Shown in pieces: positions 17,710 through 25,419 of a DNA stretch of 64,000 nucleotides. This DNA comes from Streptomyces cathayae. GTDB taxonomy: Bacteria > Actinomycetota > Actinomycetes > Streptomycetales > Streptomycetaceae. Position 1 is the first letter of the stretch. Each line of letters opens with the position of its first letter. A model generated the notes under the pieces. That model was not told the DNA's origin and ran no database searches. It saw nothing but the letters and a program-made list of their open reading frames with translations. The translations under genes and the position numbers were made by a program. The stretch lies in contig NZ_CP121682.1 in NCBI RefSeq assembly GCF_029760955.1, positions 5,890,001 through 5,954,000 of the forward strand. Reading direction: 5' to 3'.

Positions 17710-20145
17710 TCAGGTGGGCCGCCGCCCGGTGGGCCGCCGCCCGGTGGGCCGCCGCCCGGTGGGCCGCCGCCCGGTGGGCCGCCACGTCGGCCGCAGCGCG
17801 AGGGCGCGTTCCCGGACGCCGGCCCACCGGGCCGACACCGACCACACCACCCGCACCGTGGAACGCGGGGCGAACAGCGCGCGCAGCCACGTGCCACGGC
17901 CGACCACGGACCGCAGACCGGCCGTCACCCGGCGCACGTCGTCCGCCGACCCCGCCGCGGGGCGCGGCCGCGGCGCGTAGAGGACCTGCTCCACGGCGTC
18001 CGCCACCCGGTGCGCCGCGGCCGCGGCATCCGGGTCGAGCCGGCCGAGCCGGACGATCCGGGCCGCCGCCTTGCGCGGGGTCAGCGACTCGTCTGGGGAG
18101 ATGCCGAAGTCCCACGCGGTGTCGGTCAGCTCGTCCCAGACGGCCAGGACGTGCGCGGCCGCGTCCGCCTCCGAACGGCCGTGCGCGCCCAGGCGCACCG
18201 CCCGGATCCGCAGCCGCCACGCCATCGGCGCCAGCGGCAGCACCAGGACGGCGAGACCCGCCAGCGCCCACGCCAGCACCGCGTACCACCGGGGACCGTC
18301 ACCGTCCGTGGGCAGCGCCGCCGACGGTGCCTCGCTCTCGCAGCCACCGTCCAGCCTCCGCTGCTCCAGCGTGCAGCCTTCGCGCGAGGACGGGGCGGCC
18401 GAGGGCTCCGAGGACGCGGCCTCGGACGGCCGGGCCGGGTCGGGCACCGCGCTGTCCGAGGTGTCCGGCACGGTGTAGGAGGGTGTCGAACCGCGGGTGG
18501 GGGTCGGCTCGAAGCGGGTCCAGCCCACGCCCTCGAAGTACAGCTCCGGCCAGGCGTGCGCGTCCCGCAGTCCCACCGACACCGAACCGTCCGCCTGCGG
18601 GGTGCCGGGCGCGAAACCCACCGCGACCCGGGCGGGTATGTCCAGCGACCGGGCCATCGAGGCCATGGCGAAGGAGAAGTGGACGCAGAAGCCCTCCTTG
18701 TCCCTCAGGAAGCGGGCGATCGCCTGCGAGCCGCTGCCGACGGCGACCTCGGTGTCGTACGTGAAGCCGCCGGTCGAGGCGAAGTACTCCTGGAGCTCGA
18801 CCGCCCGGTCGTAGTCGTTCGTCGCCTCCTCGGTGACCTGGCGGGCGATCCGGGACACCAGCGCGGGCAGCGAGTCCGGCAGCTCGGTGTAGTCCCGCTT
18901 CAGGGCGGCCGGCGGCGCCGACGCGCCGGCCAGCTGCTCCGCCGTGGGCCGCACGTCGAGACTGCGCACGCCGTACGTCAGCCCCTGGGTGTTCTGGCCG
19001 TGGTCGCCGACCAGCGTCATCCCGACGGGCTCGTAGCGCCAGTTTCCCCTGATGTCCACGCCGCTCGGCGGGTACGGCATCGGCAGCCAGTCCTGCCCGT
19101 ACCAGTCGGCGGTCGAGACCGTCGTGGCGATCTCCGCGCGCTCGACGTCCTGGCCGAGACCGGCCGGAGCCGGGAAGCCGCCGCCGGGCACGGTGGTGAT
19201 GGACCGCTTGGACGGCTTCCAGGTGGTGCCGTCGAAGTCGTCCAGGGAGACGATCCGCAGATACAGGTCCGAGACGTCCTCCATCTCGGTGCGCACGGAC
19301 ATGACCTGGCGGTCCTCGTCCGCGTTCAACGAGTCGCGCAGCGACACCAGCGGGTTCACCGCGGAGATCGTGCCGCCCCCGCCGGAGCCCGAGCCGGAGC
19401 CCGAACCCGCCGGGTCCAGCAGGCCGCCGTTCATCGTGGGCAGGGCGAGCGGCACCACCAGGGCGATGCCCACCGCCAGCAGCCCGATCCGCCGTCCGGT
19501 GCGTACCGGGGCCCAGGCCCCGGTCGACTCGGTGGCGGGGCCCCGCGCCGCCCCGCCGAAGACCCGTCCCCACCGGGAGAGCCGGTCACGCCCCTCCACG
19601 AGGAGCAGCGTCAGATAACCGACCGCCGCCAGCAGGAACCACAGCCAGTCGTTGCCGCCGTCGGACAGCCCCGCGGCCACCGAGTACAGCGCGAGCAGGG
19701 GAAGCCCGGCCGGGGCCGCGCTGCGGAAGGTCACCGCGAGGGTGTCCACCAGCAGCCCGATCACCAGGACCCCGCCGACCAGCATCAGCCGGATGCCGTC
19801 GGACAACGGCGCCGGTATCGCGTAACGGCCGACGTCGGTACCGCCCTGTCCGAGCAGCTCGGCGAAGAAGCGGAAGGCGTCAGGCCCCGGAACCAGGCCG
19901 GCGAACGCGTGCTCACGCGCGAACACCAGGGTCAGCAGCACGAGCGCCACCAGCGCCTGCACGGCCACGGTCAGCGGGCGGGCCAGCGGCACCCGCCGGG
20001 CCAGTGCGCCCGCACCGGACTGCACAGACAGGAGAAAGGCCGCCTGCACGATCCAGGAAGCCGGCCTGACCAGAGGCAGCAGCGCGCACGCGGCCAGCAG
20101 CGTGGCCGCCCACGAGGCCAGCGTCAGCCGTAGTCGTCCGCTCAC
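17710..20145 (-). CDS. Transglutaminase-like membrane protein (DUF3488/DUF4129)
   Basis: 811-aa protein. Five or more membrane helices (about 10-200) form the DUF3488 part. A periplasmic transglutaminase-like core follows, with the catalytic triad visible as Cys in KEGFCVHFSFAMASMARSL, His in GLRDAHAWPELYF and the following Asp/Glu-type region. One further helix (WYAVLAWALAGLAVLVLPLAP) and a DUF4129-type cytoplasmic domain complete it. Such proteins sit in MoxR-DUF58-TGase operons with a probable role in envelope protein processing. The GTG at 20145 overlaps the DUF58 stop by GTGA and has GGGAGGGGG upstream. The C-terminus is a repeat-encoded (GRRPT)n tail. Confidence 0.9.
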   Translation of the reverse strand: MSGRLRLTLASWAATLLAACALLPLVRPASWIVQAAFLLSVQSGAGALARRVPLARPLTVAVQALVALVLLTLVFAREHAFAGLVPGPDAFRFFAELLGQGGTDVGRYAIPAPLSDGIRLMLVGGVLVIGLLVDTLAVTFRSAAPAGLPLLALYSVAAGLSDGGNDWLWFLLAAVGYLTLLLVEGRDRLSRWGRVFGGAARGPATESTGAWAPVRTGRRIGLLAVGIALVVPLALPTMNGGLLDPAGSGSGSGSGGGGTISAVNPLVSLRDSLNADEDRQVMSVRTEMEDVSDLYLRIVSLDDFDGTTWKPSKRSITTVPGGGFPAPAGLGQDVERAEIATTVSTADWYGQDWLPMPYPPSGVDIRGNWRYEPVGMTLVGDHGQNTQGLTYGVRSLDVRPTAEQLAGASAPPAALKRDYTELPDSLPALVSRIARQVTEEATNDYDRAVELQEYFASTGGFTYDTEVAVGSGSQAIARFLRDKEGFCVHFSFAMASMARSLDIPARVAVGFAPGTPQADGSVSVGLRDAHAWPELYFEGVGWTRFEPTPTRGSTPSYTVPDTSDSAVPDPARPSEAASSEPSAAPSSREGCTLEQRRLDGGCESEAPSAALPTDGDGPRWYAVLAWALAGLAVLVLPLAPMAWRLRIRAVRLGAHGRSEADAAAHVLAVWDELTDTAWDFGISPDESLTPRKAAARIVRLGRLDPDAAAAAHRVADAVEQVLYAPRPRPAAGSADDVRRVTAGLRSVVGRGTWLRALFAPRSTVRVVWSVSARWAGVRERALALRPTWRPTGRRPTGRRPTGRRPTGRRPT
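17713..17783. repeat. 15-bp tandem repeat at the transglutaminase C-terminus
   Basis: Four perfect copies of GGTGGGCCGCCGCCC starting at 17713, 17728, 17743 and 17758, plus an 11-nt partial copy from 17773. In the minus-strand protein they encode repeated GRRPT ending at the stop codon. Confidence 0.9.
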
Positions 20146-21506
20146 CCTGCCCCCTCCCCACCGCGCGCCGTCACCAGACCGAACCGCTCCCGGCCGGCCA
20201 GCTGCCACTGATCCTCCAGGGAGGCGCCCCGCGGCACGCTCACGGCCGTCCAGCCCGCTTCGCGCAGCATCCGCAGCCGCTCCCCGCCCCCGTCCAACGG
20301 GCCGGAGACGTCCGACGGTTCCCGCAGCCAGGTCCCGCTGTCCAGCACGAAGGCGACGGCGCCCCCGCTGCGTTGCCGCATCCGGGCGAGCACCGACGTC
20401 TGCTCCTCGTCGAGATCGCCGAGGAAGGCCACCAGCAGCCCCTCGTTCCCACCGCGGACCATGTCGTAGGCCCGGGACAGGCCCGCCCCGTCGGAGTGGC
20501 CGACCACGGCGAGGGCGTCCATCATCAGCCCGGCCGCGTCCGCCGACTCCTGGCTCGCGCCCGCGAACCCGTCGGAGCCCTCGCCCGGCACCGCATCGCC
20601 GGTGTCGGTCAGCAGCCGCACCGAGAAGCCCCGCTCCAGCATGTGCACCAGGACGGAGGCCGCACCCGACACCGCCCACTCGAACGCCGCGTCGGGCCCC
20701 GCGCCGTCGTAGGCGACGGCGCGGGTGTCCAGCAGCACCGTGCAGCGGGCCCGCTGCGGCTGCTCCTCGCGGCGCACCATCAGCTCGCCGTAGCGCGCGG
20801 TGGAACGCCAGTGCACCCGGCGCAGATCGTCGCCGTAGCGGTAGCCGCGCGGGATCACGTCGTCCTCGCCGGCCAGCGCCAGCGAACGCTGCCGTCCGTC
20901 GCCGTAGCCCTTGGCCTCACCGCTCAGCCGCACCGGCGGCAGCGGCTCCACGCGCGGGATCACCGTCAGCGTGTCGTAGGTCGAGAAGGACCGGGTCAGC
21001 TCGCACATCCCGAACGGGTCGGACAGCCGCAGCTGCAGCGGGCCGAGCGGGTAGCGGCCGCGCAGGTCGGAGCGGACCCGGTAGGACACCTCGCGACGAC
21101 CGCCCGCCTCCACCCGGTCCAGCACGAACCGGGGGCGCGGCCCGAGCACGTAGGGCACCCGGTCCTGGAGCATCAGCAGGCCCGTGGGCATGCGGGAGAC
21201 GTTTTCCATCCGCAGGTGCACCCGCGCCTCGGAGCCGGCGGGCACCCGGGCGGGGGACAGCCGGCGGCTGCCCGCGACCCGGTAGCGGGTGCGGTGGAGC
21301 ACGCCCGCGCACATCAGCGGCAGCACCGCCAGCAGCAGACCGACCCGCAGCAGATCGCTCTGCCCGAGCACGTAGGCGCAGACCACGGCGGCCGCACCGG
21401 CGGCCAGGAAGGAGCGCCCGCGGGTGGTCAGCCCGGCCAGAGCCGTGCGCAGGCCACCCCTGTCACCGCGGGCGCCCTCCGCGCGGGCGGATCCCGCGGT
21501 ACTCAT
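20142..21506 (-). CDS. DUF58 domain protein
   Basis: 454-aa membrane-associated protein. Two N-terminal helices (FLAAGAAAVVCAYVLG and LRVGLLLAVLPLMCAGVL) are followed by a beta-rich segment and the DUF58 core with YRYGDDLRRVHWRSTARYGELMVRREEQ (about residues 220-250), then a vWA-like fold with VLLDTRA. DUF58 proteins work with MoxR ATPases and transglutaminase-like proteins; this is the middle gene of such an operon. The ATG at 21506 overlaps the MoxR stop as TGATG; a GTG one codon earlier is equally possible. Precise biochemical role is unknown for the family. Confidence 0.9.
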   Translation of the reverse strand: MSTAGSARAEGARGDRGGLRTALAGLTTRGRSFLAAGAAAVVCAYVLGQSDLLRVGLLLAVLPLMCAGVLHRTRYRVAGSRRLSPARVPAGSEARVHLRMENVSRMPTGLLMLQDRVPYVLGPRPRFVLDRVEAGGRREVSYRVRSDLRGRYPLGPLQLRLSDPFGMCELTRSFSTYDTLTVIPRVEPLPPVRLSGEAKGYGDGRQRSLALAGEDDVIPRGYRYGDDLRRVHWRSTARYGELMVRREEQPQRARCTVLLDTRAVAYDGAGPDAAFEWAVSGAASVLVHMLERGFSVRLLTDTGDAVPGEGSDGFAGASQESADAAGLMMDALAVVGHSDGAGLSRAYDMVRGGNEGLLVAFLGDLDEEQTSVLARMRQRSGGAVAFVLDSGTWLREPSDVSGPLDGGGERLRMLREAGWTAVSVPRGASLEDQWQLAGRERFGLVTARGGEGAG

Positions 21507-22582
21507 CACAGCCTCCGCGGCTGGTGCCGGCCGTACCGCAGGCCGACCCGGCCCAGGCCGATGCCGGCCTGCTGCGGAGCGGCATCGGCGGGTACCGGGG
21601 TGTGCTGCAGGATCTCCTGGACCACCTGCTCCGCGGTGCGGCGGTTGAGCTGGGCCTGGGCGGTGGGCAGCAGCCGGTGCGCCAGCACGGCCGCGGCGAG
21701 CGCCTGCACGTCGTCCGGCAGGGCGTAATCCCGGCCGTTCAGCGCCGCCGACGCCTTCGCCGCGCGCAGCAGGTGCAGTGTCGCGCGTGGCGAGGCACCG
21801 AGTCTGAGGTCGGGGTGCGTGCGGGTGGAGGAGACCAGCTCCACCACGTACCGGCGTATCGGCTCGGCGACATGGACGGCGCGCACCGTCTCGATCAGCT
21901 TCAGGATCTCGTGTGCGTGGGCCACCGGCTGGAGGTCCTCCAGCGGGGAGAGCCCGCCGTGCACGTCCAGCATCTGCAGCTCGGCCTCCGCGCTCGGGTA
22001 GCCGACCGAGACCCGGGCCATGAACCGGTCGCGCTGGGCCTCCGGCAGCGGATAGGTGCCCTCCATCTCGACCGGGTTCTGCGTCGCCACCACCATGAAG
22101 GGGCTGGGCAGTTCGTAGGTCCTGCCGTCGATGGTGACCTGGCGCTCCTCCATCGACTCCAGGAGCGCGGACTGCGTCTTCGGCGACGCGCGGTTGATCT
22201 CGTCACCGATCACCACCTGCGCGAAGATGGCGCCCGGCTTGAACTCGAAGTCCTGCTGCTGCTGGTCCCAGATGGACACGCCGGTGATGTCCGACGGCAG
22301 CAGGTCCGGTGTGAACTGGATACGCCGCACCGAGCAGTCGATGGACCGCGCCAGCGCCTTGGCCAGCATCGTCTTGCCGACTCCCGGAACGTCCTCGATG
22401 AGCAGATGTCCCTCGGCGAGCAGCACGGTCAGCGAGAGCTGCACGACCTCGGGCTTGCCCTCGATCACGCTCTCCACCGAATCCCGCACCCGCTCGATCA
22501 CGGCGGTCAGGTCATCCCCCACGCTGGGCTGCGCTCGCGTGGGGGAACCCCCAAGGCTCGCTCGATCGTCATAGGTCGGCAC
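21506..22582 (-). CDS. MoxR-family AAA+ ATPase
   Basis: 358-aa chaperone-type ATPase. Walker A is EDVPGVGKTMLAKALAR (about 68-84), Walker B VVIGDEINRASPKTQSALLE, and sensor 1 MVVATQNPVEMEGTYPLPEAQRDRF. A C-terminal lid domain follows. MoxR ATPases are thought to mature or remodel partner proteins that contain vWA/MIDAS domains, here the DUF58 product. GAGGAGGG precedes the GTG at 22582. The N-terminal segment SLGGSPTRAQPSVGDD is encoded by an interspersed repeat (22515-22553), an insertion in front of the conserved LTAVIERV start of the domain. Confidence 0.93.
   Translation of the reverse strand: MPTYDDRASLGGSPTRAQPSVGDDLTAVIERVRDSVESVIEGKPEVVQLSLTVLLAEGHLLIEDVPGVGKTMLAKALARSIDCSVRRIQFTPDLLPSDITGVSIWDQQQQDFEFKPGAIFAQVVIGDEINRASPKTQSALLESMEERQVTIDGRTYELPSPFMVVATQNPVEMEGTYPLPEAQRDRFMARVSVGYPSAEAELQMLDVHGGLSPLEDLQPVAHAHEILKLIETVRAVHVAEPIRRYVVELVSSTRTHPDLRLGASPRATLHLLRAAKASAALNGRDYALPDDVQALAAAVLAHRLLPTAQAQLNRRTAEQVVQEILQHTPVPADAAPQQAGIGLGRVGLRYGRHQPRRL
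22515..22553. repeat. 39-bp GC-rich palindromic interspersed repeat (copy 2), inside moxR
   Basis: Starts TCCCCCACGCT and ends GGGGGAACCCCCA. The reverse complement of the kinase copy (3384-3422) aligns base for base with a handful of mismatches. It is read in the opposite orientation relative to the gene that holds it. Confidence 0.7.
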
Positions 22583-22755
22583 CCGGCCCTCCTCGGCCTT
22601 TCCCCTTGCTCCCGAGGAACAAGGGCCCCAAATGTCCGGGCCGGCACCTTGCTGTGCGGCCCGGCTCACCCCGAATCACGGACACCGCGCGGGAAAAGTT
22701 CCGCGCGGTACCACTCCCGCATTCTTGCCGCCGTTACCGATTCGTGTCACTCGCC

Positions 22756-22764
22756 TGTGGACAA
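22756..22764 (-). other. Single DnaA-box-like nonamer
   Basis: TTGTCCACA on the minus strand equals the Streptomyces DnaA-box consensus as I know it. It is alone, in the gap between moxR and the carbonic anhydrase gene, so it is not an origin; a DnaA-titrating or regulatory site, or chance, are the options. Confidence 0.35.
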
Positions 22765-22837
22765 CCGGCGGCGATATGTCAGGCCGTGCGACCTTCGTGG
22801 AGCCGGGGACCGGTCACCCTCGGGGCGGGGCAGCAGG

Positions 22838-23392
22838 TCAGACGGGGTCGATCTCGCGCAGCAGGCCGGTCTTCACGTCGAAGACGAATCCGCGCACGTC
22901 GTCGGTGTGCAGCAGGAACGGCGAGGTGCGCACCCGCTGCATCGACTGCCGTACGTCCTGGTCGACGTCACGGAAGGACTCCACGGCCCAGGCCGGACGC
23001 TGACCGACCTCCATCTCCAGTTCGTGCCGGAACTCCTCGGTGATGGCCTCCAGGCCGCAGTTGGTGTGGTGGATGAGCACCACGCTGCGGGTGCCCAGCG
23101 CGCGCTGGCTGATGGTCAGCGACCGGATCACGTCGTCGGTGACCACACCACCCGCGTTGCGGACGGTGTGGCAGTCACCGAGCTCGAGGCCGAGCGCGGC
23201 GTGCAGGTCGAGCCGGGCGTCCATGCAGGCCACCACGGCCACGCGCAGAACGGGGCGGGCGTCCATCCCGGGATCGATGAAGGCGCCGGCGTACTGTCCG
23301 TTGGCGTCGACCAGCCGGTCGGTGACCGTGCCGTGGCCGACCGTCGCACTTCCGGAGCTCGCGGGAACCGATGCAGAAGTCGTCATAGCCAT
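22838..23392 (-). CDS. Beta-carbonic anhydrase
   Basis: Interconverts CO2 and bicarbonate in the cytosol. The 184-aa protein has Zn ligands C56, H109 and C112 (ACMDARLD and HHTNCG motifs) and the catalytic pair D58/R60, plus RNAGGVVTDDVIRSL. The short length is typical of the small actinobacterial clade. The start is uncertain: ATG at 23392 is used here, but GTG at 23407 has a better spaced GGAGAG and would add VASNV. It is divergent from the dcw cluster and monocistronic. Confidence 0.92.
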   Translation of the reverse strand: MAMTTSASVPASSGSATVGHGTVTDRLVDANGQYAGAFIDPGMDARPVLRVAVVACMDARLDLHAALGLELGDCHTVRNAGGVVTDDVIRSLTISQRALGTRSVVLIHHTNCGLEAITEEFRHELEMEVGQRPAWAVESFRDVDQDVRQSMQRVRTSPFLLHTDDVRGFVFDVKTGLLREIDPV

Positions 23393-23820
23393 GACGTTAC
23401 TGGCCACGTGCTCTCCGGTCCTGCTGTGAGACAGGACAAAGAACGCCATCATGCTTTGGAGTGAGATGACCCACAAGGGGGGCGTGATCCTCCTCGTACG
23501 GGTGGTTTCCCCCGACGCGGGGTGTCGTCCGGCCGAGGGCCGCGCCGCACAGGCCGGTTGATTGACCGGGCGAAACCGTGGACTAAAGTGACGCGGAGCG
23601 GGAGGCGAGACTCTCCCTGCTGCACTGATTTCCCCCGGAGACCCGGGCAGCGTCCCGGAGATCCCCCGCGTGCGCTGCGCGTACGTACGGCTCGGCCTCC
23701 TCCCGTTCCCGGCCGGCTGACGCCTCCGGCGCCGGCAGGCCGCCCCGTCCACACCGGGGGAGGGGCGGGGACCCGGCGGTGCGTCACGGCCGCGCCGGAC
23801 CTTGAGAGGGCCCAGATCCA
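23393..23820. other. 428-bp divergent promoter region of the dcw cluster
   Basis: It holds the rsmH-side promoter (see 23562-23589), then an untranslated stretch of about 230 nt with a GGGAG/CTCCC inverted repeat near 23600-23620. No MraZ-like reading frame is present, although mraZ heads many dcw clusters. The carbonic anhydrase promoter must lie on the other strand. Confidence 0.55.
23562..23589 (+). promoter_or_regulatory. Probable dcw cluster promoter
   Basis: TTGACC (23562-23567), a 16-nt spacer and TAAAGT (23584-23589) form a near-consensus housekeeping promoter reading towards rsmH, giving a 5' UTR of about 225 nt. Confidence 0.6.
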
Positions 23821-24813
23821 ATGGGGCGCGAAGCGTTTGCGAACACGGGCGGGCAGAGTCGGCACGTTCCGGTGATGCTCCAGCGGTGCCTGGACCTGCT
23901 GGCGCCCGCCCTGGAACAGCCGGGAGCGGTGGTCGTCGACTGCACCCTCGGTCTCGGCGGCCACAGCGAGGCCCTGCTGACGCGGTTCCCCGAGGTGAGG
24001 CTGGTCGCCCTGGACCGGGACAAGGAGGCCCTGCGCCTGTCCCGCGAGCGGCTCGCCCCGTTCGGCGAGCGCGCCACCCTGGTGCACGCCGTCTACGACG
24101 AACTCCCCGAGGTGCTCGACCGGCTCGGTATCGCGCGCGTGCAGGGCGTCCTGTTCGACCTGGGCGTGTCCTCCATGCAGCTCGACGAGGCCGACCGGGG
24201 CTTCGCCTACGCCCAGGACGCCCCGCTCGACATGCGCATGGACCAGACGGCCGGCGTCAGCGCCGCCGAGGTCCTCAACACCTACCCGCCCGGTGAACTC
24301 GTCCGCATCCTGCGCGCCTACGGCGAGGAGAAGCAGGCCAAGCGGATCGTGGCCGCGGTGGTGCGCGAGCGGGAGAAGGAGCCGTTCACCACCAGCGCAC
24401 GCCTGGTCGAGCTGATCCGGGACGCGCTTCCGCAGGCCGCCAAACGCACCGGTGGCAATCCGGCGAAGCGCACCTTCCAGGCGCTGCGGATCGAGGTCAA
24501 CGGCGAACTCTCCGTACTGGAGCGGGCCGTCCCGGCCGCGGTGAAGGCGCTCGACGTCGGCGGCCGGATCGCCGTGCTGTCGTACCACTCCCTGGAGGAC
24601 CGGCTGGTCAAGCAGGTGCTCGCGGCGGGTGCCGCCACCACCGCGCCTCCCGGACTGCCGGTCGTCCCCGAGCGCTACCAGCCCCGGCTCAAGCTGCTGA
24701 CACGCGGTGCCGAACTTCCCACCGAGGAGGAGATCGCCGAGAACCGGCGTGCCGCACCCGCACGGCTGCGAGGTGCCCAGCGGATCAGGGAGCACCTTGA
24801 ACGAGACGTGTGA
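23821..24813 (+). CDS. rsmH: 16S rRNA (cytosine(1402)-N(4))-methyltransferase
   Basis: Methylates N4 of C1402 in the 30S decoding site, using SAM. The 330-aa product has [16 protein letters not shown], the SAM motif [16 protein letters not shown] (about 38-53), [71 protein letters not shown] and [10 protein letters not shown]: the complete MraW/RsmH signature set. It opens the dcw gene string as in most bacteria. No strong ribosome site precedes the ATG at 23821; the N-terminal extension before RHVPV is short, so the start is plausible. Confidence 0.95.
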   Translation: MGREAFANTGGQSRHVPVMLQRCLDLLAPALEQPGAVVVDCTLGLGGHSEALLTRFPEVRLVALDRDKEALRLSRERLAPFGERATLVHAVYDELPEVLDRLGIARVQGVLFDLGVSSMQLDEADRGFAYAQDAPLDMRMDQTAGVSAAEVLNTYPPGELVRILRAYGEEKQAKRIVAAVVREREKEPFTTSARLVELIRDALPQAAKRTGGNPAKRTFQALRIEVNGELSVLERAVPAAVKALDVGGRIAVLSYHSLEDRLVKQVLAAGAATTAPPGLPVVPERYQPRLKLLTRGAELPTEEEIAENRRAAPARLRGAQRIREHLERDV

Positions 24814-24906
24814 GGCGAAGGGGCGCGTGAGGCGGTCACGGCACGTGAGCCCGGCGCCGTACGGGACATGCGGGTACGGAAGGCAGGCGAACCCAGGGGA
24901 GCGTGA

Positions 24907-25419
24907 GTGAGCAGGAAACCCGAACTGCCCGAGCTGAAGGGGAGGGCGGCCCGTCTCGCGGGGCTCCTCCCCACGGGACGGGCCCAGGCCGCCCGCACCC
25001 CCTTCGTGCTGCTCGTCGTCCTTCTCCTGGGCGGTGGCCTGATCGGGCTCCTGGTGCTGAACTCGGCCCTCAGCGAGGGAGCGTTCGAACTCGACGACCT
25101 CAAGCGGGAGACGAAGAGCCTCACCGACGAGGAACAGGCCCTGCAGCGGGACATCGACGCCCACTCCGCTCCCGACGCCCTGCAGCGCCGCGCACGCGAA
25201 CTCGGCATGGTGCCCGGCGGCGACCCCGTCTTCCTGAGCCCCGACGGCAAGGTCAAGGGCGCCCCCGCCCCGGCCTCCGCCGCCCGCGCTCCCCTGGTGA
25301 TCCCTCCCGAGGCACTGGCCACCGCGACGGCCCCGCCCCCCTACGCGGTACCGAGCATCGCAGCCGTTCTCCCGACCTCCGCGGTCACGCCCACGCCCGC
25401 ATCGACTCCCGGCAGGTGA
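24907..25419 (+). CDS. ftsL: FtsL-like septum formation protein
   Basis: 170-aa bitopic membrane protein in the ftsL position. A basic N-terminus is followed by one helix (TPFVLLVVLLLGGGLIGLLVLNSAL, about 31-55). A short coiled coil comes next (AFELDDLKRETKSLTDEEQALQRDIDAHSAPDALQRRARELG), as in FtsL/DivIC. The Ala/Pro-rich C-terminus is unconserved. In division it would pair with a DivIC partner and FtsQ to activate FtsW-FtsI. GGGGAGCGTGA precedes the GTG at 24907. The stop overlaps the likely ftsI start (GTGA), so the two are probably translationally coupled. Confidence 0.85.
   Translation: MSRKPELPELKGRAARLAGLLPTGRAQAARTPFVLLVVLLLGGGLIGLLVLNSALSEGAFELDDLKRETKSLTDEEQALQRDIDAHSAPDALQRRARELGMVPGGDPVFLSPDGKVKGAPAPASAARAPLVIPPEALATATAPPPYAVPSIAAVLPTSAVTPTPASTPGR

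Noticed and set aside
20102..23464. Plus-strand open frame of 1120 aa across DUF58, moxR and the carbonic anhydrase gene
   Set aside because: Spans three real genes on the other strand; Arg/Pro/Gly-rich without motifs.
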